Positions 32,281 through 42,919 of a stretch of 64,000 nucleotides of DNA are shown piece after piece. Numbering within the stretch: position 1 is the first letter of the stretch; each line of letters opens with the position of its first letter. Under the pieces are notes generated by a model, which was given only the letters and a program-made list of their open reading frames with translations, was not told the DNA's origin and ran no database searches. This DNA comes from Spirogloea muscicola. Lineage: Eukaryota > Streptophyta > Zygnematophyceae > Spirogloeales > Spirogloeaceae. The position numbers and the translations under genes were made by a program. The DNA is taken from NCBI GenBank assembly GCA_009602725.1, contig WELB01000047.1, positions 589,614-653,613 on the forward strand. The letters run 5' to 3'.

Positions 32281-33235
32281 GCAGTGCGGTGATGAATGTC
32301 TGCTGACCGGAACTGTCTACAAGCCTGTCAGCAAGGCGACCATCGCGCGGTTGCAGATGATGCGCTCTGCATTTGGCATCAAACGCATCTTCATGCTTCT
32401 GCATAAAGTGGGCGAAGATGCTACTGGATCTAGACATAGACGAAATGCATTGCTAAAAGGGAACTCTCTCGCCACTCATGCTCCACTTCGCCTTTTCTGG
32501 CAGCTGTGGTACTTTTCAAAGACAAAGTCCTGCGCTTCACAGTCGCTAGATTTCCTGGTGAATGACTCCCGGCAGATCCAACTGTGTGTCTTCGAACCCC
32601 ATCGTCGCCTTCCCTCCCGTTGCGCACCGGGGCTGCACCTCCATACCTCCCTCAGCCACTTCCCGTTCCCTCTAAGTGGTGCCAAACCACAACGAGCAGC
32701 ATCAGTTTTGAACTGTGAAGCAATCCTTGTGATTGCTGCAGGCTATATTTGCTCCGGGATCCCTCGAGAAGACAATTGAGTCACTGATGCAGATCCAGGG
32801 GATCGAGGTCAGGAGCCCAAGGGAGCACGAGGAGTACCGTTCGAGGACACTGTACCTAGTATTGCATATAGCACCCGATTGTGATCATGTATGCGTCCTA
32901 TTCTCTCTAGCACATGCTGGATCAGCCTGTTTTAGGCATTCTTTCAGCTGGCAAATATATACTTACCAGAGGACAAGTACTGACCTGATAGCCTTGTTTG
33001 TGAAACAGGATAGGAATAGGCAGCTTGAGATTGGACACCACATAGAATGTTGCGCTCGATTGCCTGACTGAGTGGACTACTTGTGGAAAGCAAATGAATT
33101 TCCACATGACCCTCGCTTGTTGAAGCCAATATATCTAGGACTGACAATAGTTCGTGTTTGAACGCCTGTTTCCTTCTCACAAGCAGAACGAGGCCGGCAG
33201 GATAGATGCAATCAACGGAAGAGGCCGCAACAGGC
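32281..33235 (+). pseudogene. LOB gene copy, 5'-truncated, with remnants of exons 1-4
   Basis: Plus-strand 'CLLTGTVYKPVSKATIARLQ' and 'AFGIKRIFMLLHKVGEDATG' start at the same breakpoint as the mirror copy on the left. A small insertion ('agacata') precedes 'RRNALLKG', and the splice donor there is changed. Exon-2 sequence at about 32741-32815 lacks the 'aaagaaatcaag' end. An exon-4 remnant ('aacgaggccggcaggataga') lies at about 33187, where it runs into the CSN7 copy. Not functional as it stands. Confidence 0.7.
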
Positions 33236-34995
33236 TCTGAAGCTCAAGCAGCTCACGGTCATCACGCTTGCTGAGACGGCTAAGGTGCCTCGCCCCTCGA
33301 TGATCCTGACAGTTGTTCGTCGTGCTCTTGGCCCCTAGACAGGTTTGTGTGGCAGCATGCTCTCTATTCTGCTCTCAAGTGACAACCCTTGACAAAGGTG
33401 GGTTTGTATCTGGTACTACAGGGTCTTGATGAGCAATCACCCCCCCAACTTGCAACTCGGTGATGTAGCGGCTGTCCTGCAACTTTGCCGTACGACCTCC
33501 TCATGGCGCAGCTGGACATCGCAATTGTGCGGGAGCTGGAGGACATGCTGATCAATAACTGCATGTACGCTGTATGTTTGGTCTCACTTATCCCGCTCTT
33601 GACTGGGGTACCCACACATGGAGATGCTGACTGACCTTTCCTGTAGTCTCTGCCAAATGCATGATGGCATGGACATGAGAGCAGATGTTGTGATGCAGCC
33701 TTCTCCCATTGGTATGTCACGCTGCAAGGACATGCTGCAAGGAGTGACCAAACTGCAACATGACGAGGCCAAGCTTGGCCAGGCTGACCCAGTCTGAGGT
33801 TTCAGCTGAATCTGGTTCATAGTTGCCAGATGCTGTTGCTTTCGAACGTGCTTGGTGTTTGAAGCTTTTGCTGGCTCCTTTTGTGATTGCAGGGCATCAT
33901 CAGGTGCAAGTTGGATCAGCAGCAACGGTGTTTATAGGTGACCTGCTTGTCCACTTGCTGGAATGGTGGAATTGCCCCAACTCTCCGGTGCAGCTGTCGG
34001 GACTCACAAAAGCAGCTCAATGATATGTCGAGCTGCAGGTTCACTCGGCAGCTGGGAGGGATCTGAGGTCTGAACAAGTGGAGAGCTTGCTGGAGACTCT
34101 TGGAACTTGGTAACTATCAAGGAACCCCTATTGGGGTGCATCGCCAGCTGGCACCTTGTGTATGGGCTTGTCAATATGGAAGAGGAGCAATATCAAGCGA
34201 CGTGACTGTTAGTGTTGCCTTTGCAACTGTGCTTGACTGGGCCTTTTCAGGTTAAGTACGGCCGAAGAGCTCTTATTGACGATTAAGGACAAGATCCACT
34301 AGGCAGACGCGCAGAGTGCTGCCCACTGGTGGCACCGCAAGGAGGTGGAGGATGCTGCTGAGGAGGTCAAGAACGTGCTCAAGAGAGCAACCCTTCTTAA
34401 CCCTTGACCTTTCTGTCTTTGCGTGCAGAAGTCTGGATGACTACCTCATTAAGTTCCCTGATTGACCTATTCTTTGTCAATGATGCGGCAGAGGACCCCT
34501 TTCCCTCATTCCCCACACCGAGGATGATCAGATTCTTGTACTCTCGACTCACGAAGCATTACTTGATGCCGAACGTGCCTGGTTCTCTGCATAGTCAAGT
34601 TGGTATCGAGCAGGGCCTGGTTCAGCGGCATTTGCCAGAGCACATCCTGTATGTCACATTTTACTCTAGTGAAAGCGTCCTACAGTGATAACTCAGTAAG
34701 TTTGATCCAGAAGCATTGTTGTGAAGGGGTTTATAGAAGCAGCCGTTGAGACTCTCCGGGTGGGTATGTCGTGTCAAAGTGGCTGGAGAATCAAGTCAAG
34801 TATGGCTGCCCAGCCGTGATTGGAGTCACTTGTCAAAGATTTGCAATCTGACTGTTTCTTCACGAGGTGTGGGTGCAGTCTAAGGCAGAGAGGGGGCAGT
34901 CGGACTTGATGTCTGGAGATAGTAGGCCGTCAGCCATGGACTACGTGGAGGAGGATCGTAGCCGACCAAAAAGGTGGCAAGATTTCCACGCTTAA
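33225..34995 (+). pseudogene. Inverted, 5'-truncated copy of COP9 signalosome subunit 7
   Basis: Matches the reverse complement of 50420-48707. It starts with 'ALKLKQLTVITLAETAKV' (33235), then 'LPYDLLMAQLDIAIVRELED' and 'MLINNCMYA' (33489-33570), 'VHSAAGRDLRS' (about 34040), 'DKIH' then a stop (34290), 'KEVEDAAEEVKNVLK' (34340-34395) and the C-terminal 'AMDYVEEDRSRPKRWQD' (about 34935-34985), ending TAA 34993-34995. Exons 1-2 are missing. After 'NVLK' the donor is lost ('aagagagc' where the other copy has 'aaggtgagagc'), and 'DKIHWAD' has become 'DKIH*AD'. These changes mark it as the decayed copy. Confidence 0.82.
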
Positions 34996-35640
34996 CCCAC
35001 TTTACTTCTGCAGTGTAGGTTCCAGCGCTTGACAACGAAGAAGCTGGACTTAAGCCCAAATATATATGTGCGATACTGATTAGGACGTGTGTCTAAACCA
35101 TGCCCTCTTCGCACTGCCACAGTAATGCGTGGTTTGCCAAGTGGGCATGAAGCACATGTTTGACCTGGCGCCTCCTGCACTGCTTGGCAGAAGGCGATGA
35201 TCTTGCTACCCAAAGCTGATTGCTCAATTCGATGACGAGGCTGAATCTGGACTTCTCAATTGCTTCAGCACCAGGATGAGCCATGAGGCATAGATGCCAA
35301 GCTGTGGACTTAAAGCCAGGGACATGTAGTATTTGGACGTTGAAGAGTGCAGTGCCTTGACAAAGTCGACATTGCACCCGACTTTGCGAGCAGCAAATGC
35401 TGCAATGATGTTGTGTGCCAGCTTAGTCAAGCTGCACTCATGTTGCCAGTATGCTGCTCATGGAAGTGCCGAAAGTTCTTTGTGGCATAAGATTGTTGGT
35501 ATTGTTGCCTTAAGATGACTCTGGTCTTTAAAACAAAAATGCAGTGAGCCGGTGTACTTCCCTTCCTAGTCAAAATAGATGACTTGATGCACTAGCAGAA
35601 GCTGAATGGGCGCTTTTCAGGAAGCTGTTGGAATCATGCG
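34996..35640. repeat. CSN7 downstream flank, inverted copy of 48.0-48.7 kb
   Basis: Landmarks shared with the right-hand copy: 'cttctgcagtgtaggttcca', 'tgcccactt'-like blocks, 'ggctgaatctgg', 'gatgccaagctgtggactt' and 'ggcgcttttcaggaagctgt'. An open frame of about 95 codons exists on the minus strand (35377-35093) with its counterpart at 48313-48615 on the plus strand ('HLCLMAH', 'SNQLWVARSSPSAKQCRRRQ'). This conservation hints at a once-coding exon, but no family is recognised. Confidence 0.55.
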
Positions 35641-36014
35641 AAGCATGCCAATTCACCTCCCTTGGAGGGTCTGGGTTTCATTGCTGCCGGTATGGGCAGC
35701 CAGCGCCGCACGCTTCCTAAAGCGCTCAAGATGATGGGGCATGCAACCTGACCAGCAGGGCATCCTGGCTGCCGCCCTGCCGACATCATCAGTTTCTCAC
35801 AATGCTCGCTTACAGTAGACAATATGCGAGATTGAGAAGACATTGTCGACATTGTGTTGTTCTTCTTGCCTTGCTGCAACTTTGACCATGCTTGCTAGAG
35901 CATGTACGTTTTCCAAGCGCTTAATCACTTCATTAGCCAAGCAATTTACAGCCGAGATTGTACACCTCAAACTACGTCCTAGTGCTAATTCTCGATGCGT
36001 TTGGATCAATACAG

Positions 36015-36689
36015 ATCTTCGGGAAAACGTGAGCGAAGATGCTACAGGATGCAAACGCAACGCATTACTAGAAAGGTACCACTCTCGCCACTCATGCTCC
36101 ACTTCGCCATTTTGGCAGCTGTAGCACTTTTCAAAGACAAAGTCCTGCGCTTCGCAGTCGCTAGATCTGCTTACGGACCCTTGTAAATGACTCCCGCCAG
36201 ATCCAACCGTGTGTCATCCAACCCCATCGTCGCCCTCCCTTCCATTGCACCGGGGCTGCACTCCATACCTCCCCAGCCACTTTCCGCTCTTCCTAACTGG
36301 TGCCTCGCCACAAGCAACAGCAATCAATTCTGAAGTATGAAGCAATACTTGTGGGTGCTGCAGGCTACACTTTCTCGGGGAGCGCCTTGAGCACACAATT
36401 GAGTTGCTGACGCAGATCCAAGCGATTGAGATAGAAATCAAGGTAAGGAGGCCGAGGGAGCACGAGCGAGTACTGATTGTGAGGAAATGGACCTAGTATT
36501 TCATGTAGCACCCAATCGAGAGAATGTCTGCATCCTATTCTGTCTAGCACGTGCTGGTTCAGCCTGTTTCAAGGCATGCTTTCAGCTGGCAAAGTACCCG
36601 ATATATTCACCAGAGGTCAGTATTGACCTGATAGCATTATATGTGAAACAGGATGAAGGGGCCAGCTTGAAATTGGATACCGCTTAGAA
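36015..36689 (+). pseudogene. LOB gene copy, 5'-truncated, close relative of the intact gene
   Basis: Starts within exon 1 ('VSEDATGCKRNALLER', about 36030-36075) and carries intron 1, exon 2 ('RLHFLGERLEHTIELL', from about 36364) and exon 3 ('DEGASLKLDTA', about 36651) almost identical to the gene at 25745. The zinc motif, AT-hook and exon 4 are absent. Exon 3 ends at 'tag' (36685-36687) at the junction with a LINE-like fragment. High similarity suggests a recent duplication. Confidence 0.75.
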
Positions 36690-37080
36690 GGCCTGCTCGC
36701 GTATGGACGGCGTGGGCAAGCGAGCGTTGAAACGATGCGCATGCGGAAGACTTGGGCGAGCGAACCGGCGGCGTTGAAGCGGGCAAGCCGCTGAAGGAGA
36801 TCCAGCCAGCGGCTGCCGAAAGCCCCGTGTACATCCATCGCCAGGGCCGCGAATTCATCACCAACCGGGGCGATCAGCATAATTCCGCTCCTTGCCCCGG
36901 GCCGCCAGGCCGACCGCGTGCCAAGCAAACGACGCCGATCTGGTGAGTTTGGTGGAGTCGATGCAGTCAGTTGTCACCACATCGGCGATGATGCTGGGAC
37001 CGCCGCCGGGCGGGATGGCGAACAAGTCGGCGCGTCGTGTATGGGGCCTATTATCTACTATGGGGGGCAAGGGCTGTCAG
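36690..37080 (-). mobile_element. LINE-like endonuclease-domain fragment
   Basis: On the minus strand: 'RRADLFAIPPGGGPSIIADV' then 'VTTDCIDS' (D..D core, about 37040-36960), 'ERNYAD' (about 36890), 'HGAFGSRWLDLLQRLAR' (about 36830-36780) and 'NAAGSLAQVFRM' (about 36770-36735). The frame breaks between the pieces. It starts directly at the end of the LOB copy. Confidence 0.65.
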
Positions 37081-37129
37081 ATCCAGCAGATCCCGACGCG
37101 GCAAACGAAGTAAAATTTCAGCTGACGTA

Positions 37130-37640
37130 GCCGGTAGAATAAAGAAAGAAGAAAGGGCTCGCCCATTGAGGATAGGGGCTGGAAAAGCCAGCCCCAAAAA
37201 GCATTAACAAAGGACGAGAAGGGGGCCAGGGGAAGCGTTAAGAAACCAGCCGACTTCGGCTGTGTGGTCCTTTGTCATTTCTTTTCGGGCTGGGTGATCA
37301 CAGCCCTTGCTCCTCTTGGGAGAGCCACTTGTTTTCTCTCTTGCTTGCCCACAAAAGAGAATCTTTTCAATGTCAGGCAATGGCTGTGAGAGGCCAGCCC
37401 AAAAGGAATAGCTCTTCCATTCATTACAGGGCAACGGCTGTGAGCGGCGTCACTGCCTGCCTCTTTCTGAAGGGTTACTGAGTGCCTCGTGGCCACCTGA
37501 GTCACTGTGTGCCTTAGCTTCTTTTCTGGTCCATTACTAATTTCATTCCATTACAAATCATTCATTTTTTTGGGCTGGCCACTCACAGCCATCGTCCTCT
37601 ACTGGAAGCGTCCCTCTCTTCTTAAGGAGGCAAACTGAGG
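37130..37640. repeat. Stem-loop tails in both orientations
   Basis: Minus-sense subtype 3 at about 37155-37245 ('cccattgaggataggggctg', 'aaagccagcccc'); plus-sense subtype 2 at about 37265-37335 ('cttttcgggctgggtgatca', 'ttgggagagccactt'); minus-sense at about 37375-37420; plus-sense subtype 4 at about 37480-37625 ('gtgcctcgtggccacctgag', 'ttgggctggccactcacagc', 'ctctactggaagcgtc'). Confidence 0.55.
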
Positions 37641-38960
37641 GTGATCTTGAGGGGTCCGGCTTTGTCTGGTGTCACACCGACATTTCAAGACCAGCTTACC
37701 TGCTGGAGGGTACCCCGCAAGACTTAAACATGATGCAGTAAGGCTAAGATTGGGGTTGCAAGCAGTGTATTCCAAGTATTAACATGCCCCTCACAAGGCT
37801 TCCCTCGTTGCGCTTCTCTTTCTAAGTGATTCAGCAATGTGTAGTGATGGAGAGGCCAAGGTGGGTAGCTTGCTTCTACTCATTCACTCAATACACGAGG
37901 GGGGGTCAGAACCTCATGAGTCTGGTCACGGGGGGTGTAGGAGCGAAAGCCCGTGAAGCATCGCGAAGCACCACGTACACTACGCAGTTGGGTGCCTTGC
38001 CCGGGGTTGCCCGAAGGTAACAGGCGGCAACACCTTCTCCCGGGCAAAAGCTAGCAACTGTCCTCATAGTGAGCAGCCTTGGACTACTTACAGAGAGCCG
38101 GCACCGAGCCGCAGGTACGGGCAGCTGCGACGGGCTGCAGCAGCACGCATCAGCAGGCTGCAACGAGGGCCTGCCGTAGCAGGCAGCAGCAAAGCTGCGC
38201 CCATTTCTTGGTGATTGAAGGCTCCCCCTTGTGGTTGTGCTTCTCCGAGCCGCCTTCCATCCAGGGTGTAGAAACTAAAGCACAAATCAACCACCGTAGC
38301 AATTGAGAGTCAGCCACTCCTTGTACAAGGCTGATGCCCACTGCTTGGAGGGCTACAGCTTTGCTGACATGGAGAAGAGCTTAAACAATCTTGCCACCTG
38401 CGTGCATGCGTTTGTCTTTGCATTTCGCTGCCAATACATTATCTGAGACTCTACCTAGGCTGCACTTGTTGCACTTGATGACTTGCTCATTGATATCACT
38501 GATTTGGTTGTCAGCACCATTCTCTACCGACCTGTCATTGTTTTAGTCAAGTGGCGGCGGGATGTCCCATGCAGAGTCAATGACGACATCGAATTCCAGA
38601 GGTAATGTCCACTCGGGATCTGCGTCAAGGTCAGGACATGAGCTCGACCAGCCATGACCAGCCATCTACTCCAAGTTGTCTTGACCCCAATTCTGGATTT
38701 CTACGCATCCACTCCAGCAGAATGTGATTTAGCTGGTCCTTACCGCCTGGGACAACACCTACATTGTCGTCGAAAAGCTGTAGGCCGGTGAGGTATGAGC
38801 TTTGCAGCTCCGCATGCTTGCTACGCAGTAGCATCTGCAAAGTGGAATGAGATTGTAAAGAATGAGATTAAGAAGCCCACCTCAGCAATGGGTACGTCTT
38901 GGAGGTAGACAGGCTGGTACCTGACACAGTGAAACTTCTAGCCCTCTGAAAGACACAGCA
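37620..38960 (-). repeat. Duplicated block, right copy (inverted relative to 27.5-28.8 kb)
   Basis: Reverse complement of the left block over its full length with modest divergence. This copy keeps an exon-like piece on the minus strand, 38840-38631: 'MLLRSKHAELQSSYLTGLQL', 'NVGVVPGGKDQ' and 'HILLEWMRRNPELGSRQLG'. A second piece at about 39113-39035, 'EELLGMVSHKVDELE' with a good gtaagt donor, lies just upstream. Together they look like two exons of a small coiled-coil protein of unknown identity, whose 5' part would run into the microsatellite and gap. Confidence 0.55.
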
Positions 38961-39325
38961 AATATGCAGTGGCAGTTTGTCGTTGCTGTGTATGTTGCAG
39001 GCTGCTTGCCAGCTTCAGCTAGTCCTTACTTACTTCGAGCTCGTCGACCTTGTGCGAAACCATTCCAAGCAGCTCCTCCGAAGCCGCGTTGTGATCGTTG
39101 CGGTCTTCGTCCTGTGTAAAGAAGTGCTGCACCCATCGGGAATGGATGTGTAGCCTGAAGCAGCCAAGTGAGACAATCTAATTCTCAGGTGCATGAGCTT
39201 GCGGACGGGCCCTCAAGGCTCCGAAAAGGCTCTCGAACTATAGCCATTGGTGGGAGTCAGTGGTGGTTGAGTGAAGGCGGGGAGGGGCGGTGGGCGGTGA
39301 CGAGAGCGAGAGAGCGCGAGCAAGA

Positions 39326-39328
<3 letters not shown>

Positions 39329-39415
<87 letters not shown>
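39329..39415. repeat. (TG)n microsatellite
   Basis: An unbroken run of about 43 tg units followed by 'tctgtgagtgagagagtgag', at the left lip of the gap. Confidence 0.97.
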
Positions 39416-39416
<1 letters not shown>

Positions 39417-39438
39417 TGTGAGTGAGAGAGTGAGAGAG

Positions 39439-40002
39439 NNNNNNNNNNNNNNNNNNNNNNNNNNNNNNNNNNNNNNNNNNNNNNNNNNNNNNNNNNNNNN
39501 NNNNNNNNNNNNNNNNNNNNNNNNNNNNNNNNNNNNNNNNNNNNNNNNNNNNNNNNNNNNNNNNNNNNNNNNNNNNNNNNNNNNNNNNNNNNNNNNNNNN
39601 NNNNNNNNNNNNNNNNNNNNNNNNNNNNNNNNNNNNNNNNNNNNNNNNNNNNNNNNNNNNNNNNNNNNNNNNNNNNNNNNNNNNNNNNNNNNNNNNNNNN
39701 NNNNNNNNNNNNNNNNNNNNNNNNNNNNNNNNNNNNNNNNNNNNNNNNNNNNNNNNNNNNNNNNNNNNNNNNNNNNNNNNNNNNNNNNNNNNNNNNNNNN
39801 NNNNNNNNNNNNNNNNNNNNNNNNNNNNNNNNNNNNNNNNNNNNNNNNNNNNNNNNNNNNNNNNNNNNNNNNNNNNNNNNNNNNNNNNNNNNNNNNNNNN
39901 NNNNNNNNNNNNNNNNNNNNNNNNNNNNNNNNNNNNNNNNNNNNNNNNNNNNNNNNNNNNNNNNNNNNNNNNNNNNNNNNNNNNNNNNNNNNNNNNNNNN
40001 NN
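39439..40002. other. Assembly gap (564 n)
   Basis: Unsequenced. A TG/GAGA microsatellite lies on its left and a G11 run on its right, which explains the break. Confidence 0.99.
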
Positions 40003-40610
40003 GGGGGGGGGGGTGGTAAATTTGGGTCTCTTCTCGGCCTGCAGCTTCCGGGAGTGTCGGATCCGAGAAAAGGAAAACAAAAAGAAAGCGCGGCCAAATT
40101 GACTGGTGGCTGTGATCGGAGGACTGCATTCCCTTCCTTCTGCGCTGTCTGGCCTCCACCAACATGATATTCTGCCACGCATTGGGGCTGGCCTATACAA
40201 GTGCCTCTACAGTCATAGCTCTTTCCTGACCTTTGGCGTCCACTCTTTCTTGGCTGGTCTTTCAAAGCCCCCGCTCCTTTTTGGCAATCGGCTGCAGTAT
40301 TTGCAGATCCGCTGCCTTGTTAGATTCGATGAGGTTTACTGATCTGAGAGGGGGGGGGCTGAGGGCCACCTGTCCGTGGGCGTCGGAGGAGGGAGGGGCG
40401 GGCGGGGAGGAGGGGGGGTTGGCGAGGGGCGTCGTTGCGCCGTCCGATTCTGCCGATCACAGCTCCGCTTCCTGGGGTTCTGCCACTTGGCGTCACCGCT
40501 GATGGGTGGACCCCTATGCCTCCCGCTTCCAGGTGGGGATAGTTGTCCGGCAGCTAGTCTGTCGGATTGGAGGCTCCTCACTCGTAATTACTGAGTGGTC
40601 CATCCTCCCC
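40003..40610 (+). repeat. Duplicated segment, first copy (second copy at 42.92-43.42 kb)
   Basis: 'tgggtctcttctcggcctgc', 'ggggctggcctatacaagtg', 'cctctacagtcatagctctt', 'ttggcaatcggctgcagtat' and 'gagggggggggctgagggcc' recur in the same order and orientation at 42.93-43.3 kb. It contains two diverged stem-loop tails at about 40180-40290. No gene seen. Confidence 0.6.
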
Positions 40611-40619
40611 CGTTCTGCC

Positions 40620-40915
40620 AAAACCTCTTCAGGCCCCTTAGTAGCTGCTTAGCTCGTAGTTTGGCCCCTTCGAACCTTGTCAATTCTTTTAGGGCTGACT
40701 TCTCACAGTCCTTGCCCCCATTGGGAGAGCCACTTCTTCCAGGAGCCCAGCTTCTCTGACCTGCGGCTGCTTAGCAGGGTTGCTTCGTAGCTGCTTTGTT
40801 TCTTTTTGTGCTTGTTTTTCTTAGCGCCTCCCCTGGACCCCTTCTCGTACTCTGTTCATTCTTTTTTGGGCTGGCTTTTCCAGCCCCCATCCTCAGTGGG
40901 TGAGCCCTTCTCCTG
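40620..40915 (+). repeat. Stem-loop tails, subtypes 2 and 3
   Basis: Subtype 2 at about 40625-40740 ('ccccttcgaaccttgtcaat', 'cattgggagagccacttctt') and subtype 3 at about 40745-40910 ('gacctgcggctgcttagcag', 'ccccttctcgtactctgttc', 'ttgggctggcttttccagcc', 'ccatcctcagtgggtgagcc'). Confidence 0.6.
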
Positions 40916-40984
40916 CGGAGCGTCAGGTCGCTCTGCTGCTCTTGGCGGCGGGACACTGCACGCCTCGCAAGGCGCAGTCTAAGT

Positions 40985-41880
40985 GCCAGTCACCAGCAGT
41001 CCACGTCAACGACCCGCAACGGCCCGTCTAAGGCCAGTGACGGTCTACAACCAATGGTCTACCCAAACACGGGTTAGCATCAAGCTTACCGGTCTAGCAT
41101 GGACGTGTATGTTTGCTGTTGATGTCGTCGTCGAACCAATCATAGTCTACCATTGAGTGTGGTCTTTTCACCGGTCAATTTCCATCCCCATTTTCACACG
41201 AGCACCACGGTGTCTCGCACCACGACTCCGGCTTGCTTTATGACTCTTCTCAAGGAAAGCAGAACAGCTTCCTCGCTCGTCCGCGTCATGGGGGTTCCTA
41301 ACTTCTTCAAGCATCTGGCCGTCTTTGCTATGGCTTTGACAAATTGGCAATGTGACATCGTTACACGTACCAGAAACGTTACTTGGTGCACAAATCCATC
41401 GCATGCTTGTGGATTTGTGCACGGGCCTTCCATGTGGAGCTTGGAAGCTATAGCCTTACCAACAGGCCCGCCACTACTGCTCTTGTCGCTCTCTGGAGGA
41501 ACCTGCTGCTAAGCCGACCTGCTCAGTACCACGGGCCAGCGAGGAGCGACCCGACACGACACACGACACTGTCTGCCCGGAGTCCCTTGGCCTTGCCATG
41601 TCCCTCAAGGCCATATTTATGTTCTCATGTATTAGCATTCCTCTTCTCGTTCTATGACAACTTGCTGCTGATAGACGATCGTGGCCCCCTTGGAGGAGCC
41701 ACTGTACTTGCTGTACATGATCATGCGTGCAAGATCAGGCGAAGGCCATCGCCCTCTCTCCCCCTTTCTCCCGCCTACTCTACCCCTGTCTATTCTTCTG
41801 TGCCTTCCCATTGCTTCCCTTCTCTCTGCCTCTCTTCTTTCTCAGAAGGCATGGGCGACATGACTATGCCTCTGCTCGTC
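40985..41880 (-). repeat. Inverted copy of the LOB 3' flank
   Basis: Reverse complement of about 27500-26880, with an additional left end ('gtcaacgacccgcaacggcccg', 'ccaatggtctacccaaa') that is shared with 45755-45830. Tract 41380-41420 contains an internal copy of 'tggtgcacaaatcc'. No conserved gene. Confidence 0.55.
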
Positions 41881-42834
41881 TGCTACGATGCAAACACAAG
41901 GCGCACACTCTTTCGTCGATTTTATATAATTTGCCGGCCTCGTTCTGCTTGTGAGAAGGACGTAGCCTTTCATAATAAAGATATCAGTCCTAGATATATT
42001 GATGGCTTGAACAAGCGACTGTCATTTGGATCTCCATCCTCTTTCCAAATGTAGTCCACTCAGTCAGCCAATCGAGCCCAACATTCTACGTGGTCCTCCA
42101 ATTCTAAGCTGCCTCTTTTTATCCTGTTTCACAAACAATGCTACCAGGTCAGTACTTGTCCTCTCGTAAAAATCGAGTACTTTGCCAGCTGAAAGCATGC
42201 CTTGAAACAGGCTGACCCAGCACGTGCTAGAGTGAATAGGACGCAGACATTATCACAATTGGGTGCTATACGTAAGACCATACGTAAGACGGAGACGGAG
42301 ACCGAGACAGAGACGGAGACGGAGAAGAGACAGAGACAGCGACAGAGACAGAGACAGACAGAACTGAGACTGAGACTGAGACTGAGAGGGCGGAAGAGAG
42401 ATGATTAGAGACAGAAAGAGGGCGGAAGAGAGATAAGTAGAGATTGAGCAAAAGAGAGAGAGCAAGAGAGAGAGCAAAAGAGAAAGGGCGAGAGTAAAGG
42501 AGAGGGATAAAGAAGGAGGGCATACGTCTGTAGGAGGTGGTCGCGGTGTGGCGTCGCGATGCGCCGCATGTGCCGCAGCACCAGGTCCGTGCCGTAGGTC
42601 TGGCGTGACCGTGTACTCCGCCTGCTTCGCCAGCGTCGACGGCTTGAAGCTTGTTCCAGTGAACGGGCACGACGCCTCGCACCTCTTGTTTGCTCTCCGC
42701 GGCACGAGGTGCACGAGAACCTAGTCGACAATCGCCGCGGAGCCTGCGCCAGTGCTGGCGGCTCCTCCGCCAGCACTGGCGGCTCTCCCGTTGCTGGGTC
42801 TTGGTCGTCGTCAGAGAGCCGGCGGCGCACCATG
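41880..42834 (-). pseudogene. Diverged LOB-domain paralogue with compensating frameshifts
   Basis: Minus strand. The start 'MVRRRLSDDDQDPATGEPPV' (from 42834) leads to 'FSCTSCR' and then, in another frame, 'ANKRCEASCPFTGTSFKPS' and 'TLAKQAEY'. Back in the first frame it gives 'YGTDLVLRHMRRIATPHRD' up to a gtatgc donor near 42537. Laid over the intact gene these give CX2C..CX3C plus the GAS-like block, so two small indels of opposite effect put the zinc-motif centre out of frame while leaving the frame open throughout. Exon-3 and exon-4 counterparts lie at about 42130 and 41930-41860 ('aacgaggccggcaaattata', '..HRSRRAEA'). A GAGACG microsatellite fills the intron. Either a pseudogene or a gene with sequencing errors. 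Confidence 0.6.
42280..42400. repeat. (GAGACG/GAGACA)n microsatellite
   Basis: Hexamer run 'gagacggagaccgagacaga' and onward, passing into 'gactgagactgag'. It lies within the intron of the diverged LOB paralogue. A looser gag/aga-rich tract continues to about 42510. Confidence 0.9.
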
Positions 42835-42919
42835 CTCAGTATCGGAGGAGCAGCGGTGGGGGGACTGTGGGGGGGCAAGCGAGGCCGCCGGCTCTATACG
42901 GTGCACGCTGATTGTGGGG

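Noticed and set aside
39213-40265. Long open frames spanning the gap
   Set aside because: They are open only because the run of n has no stops; the sequenced parts are microsatellite and repeat.
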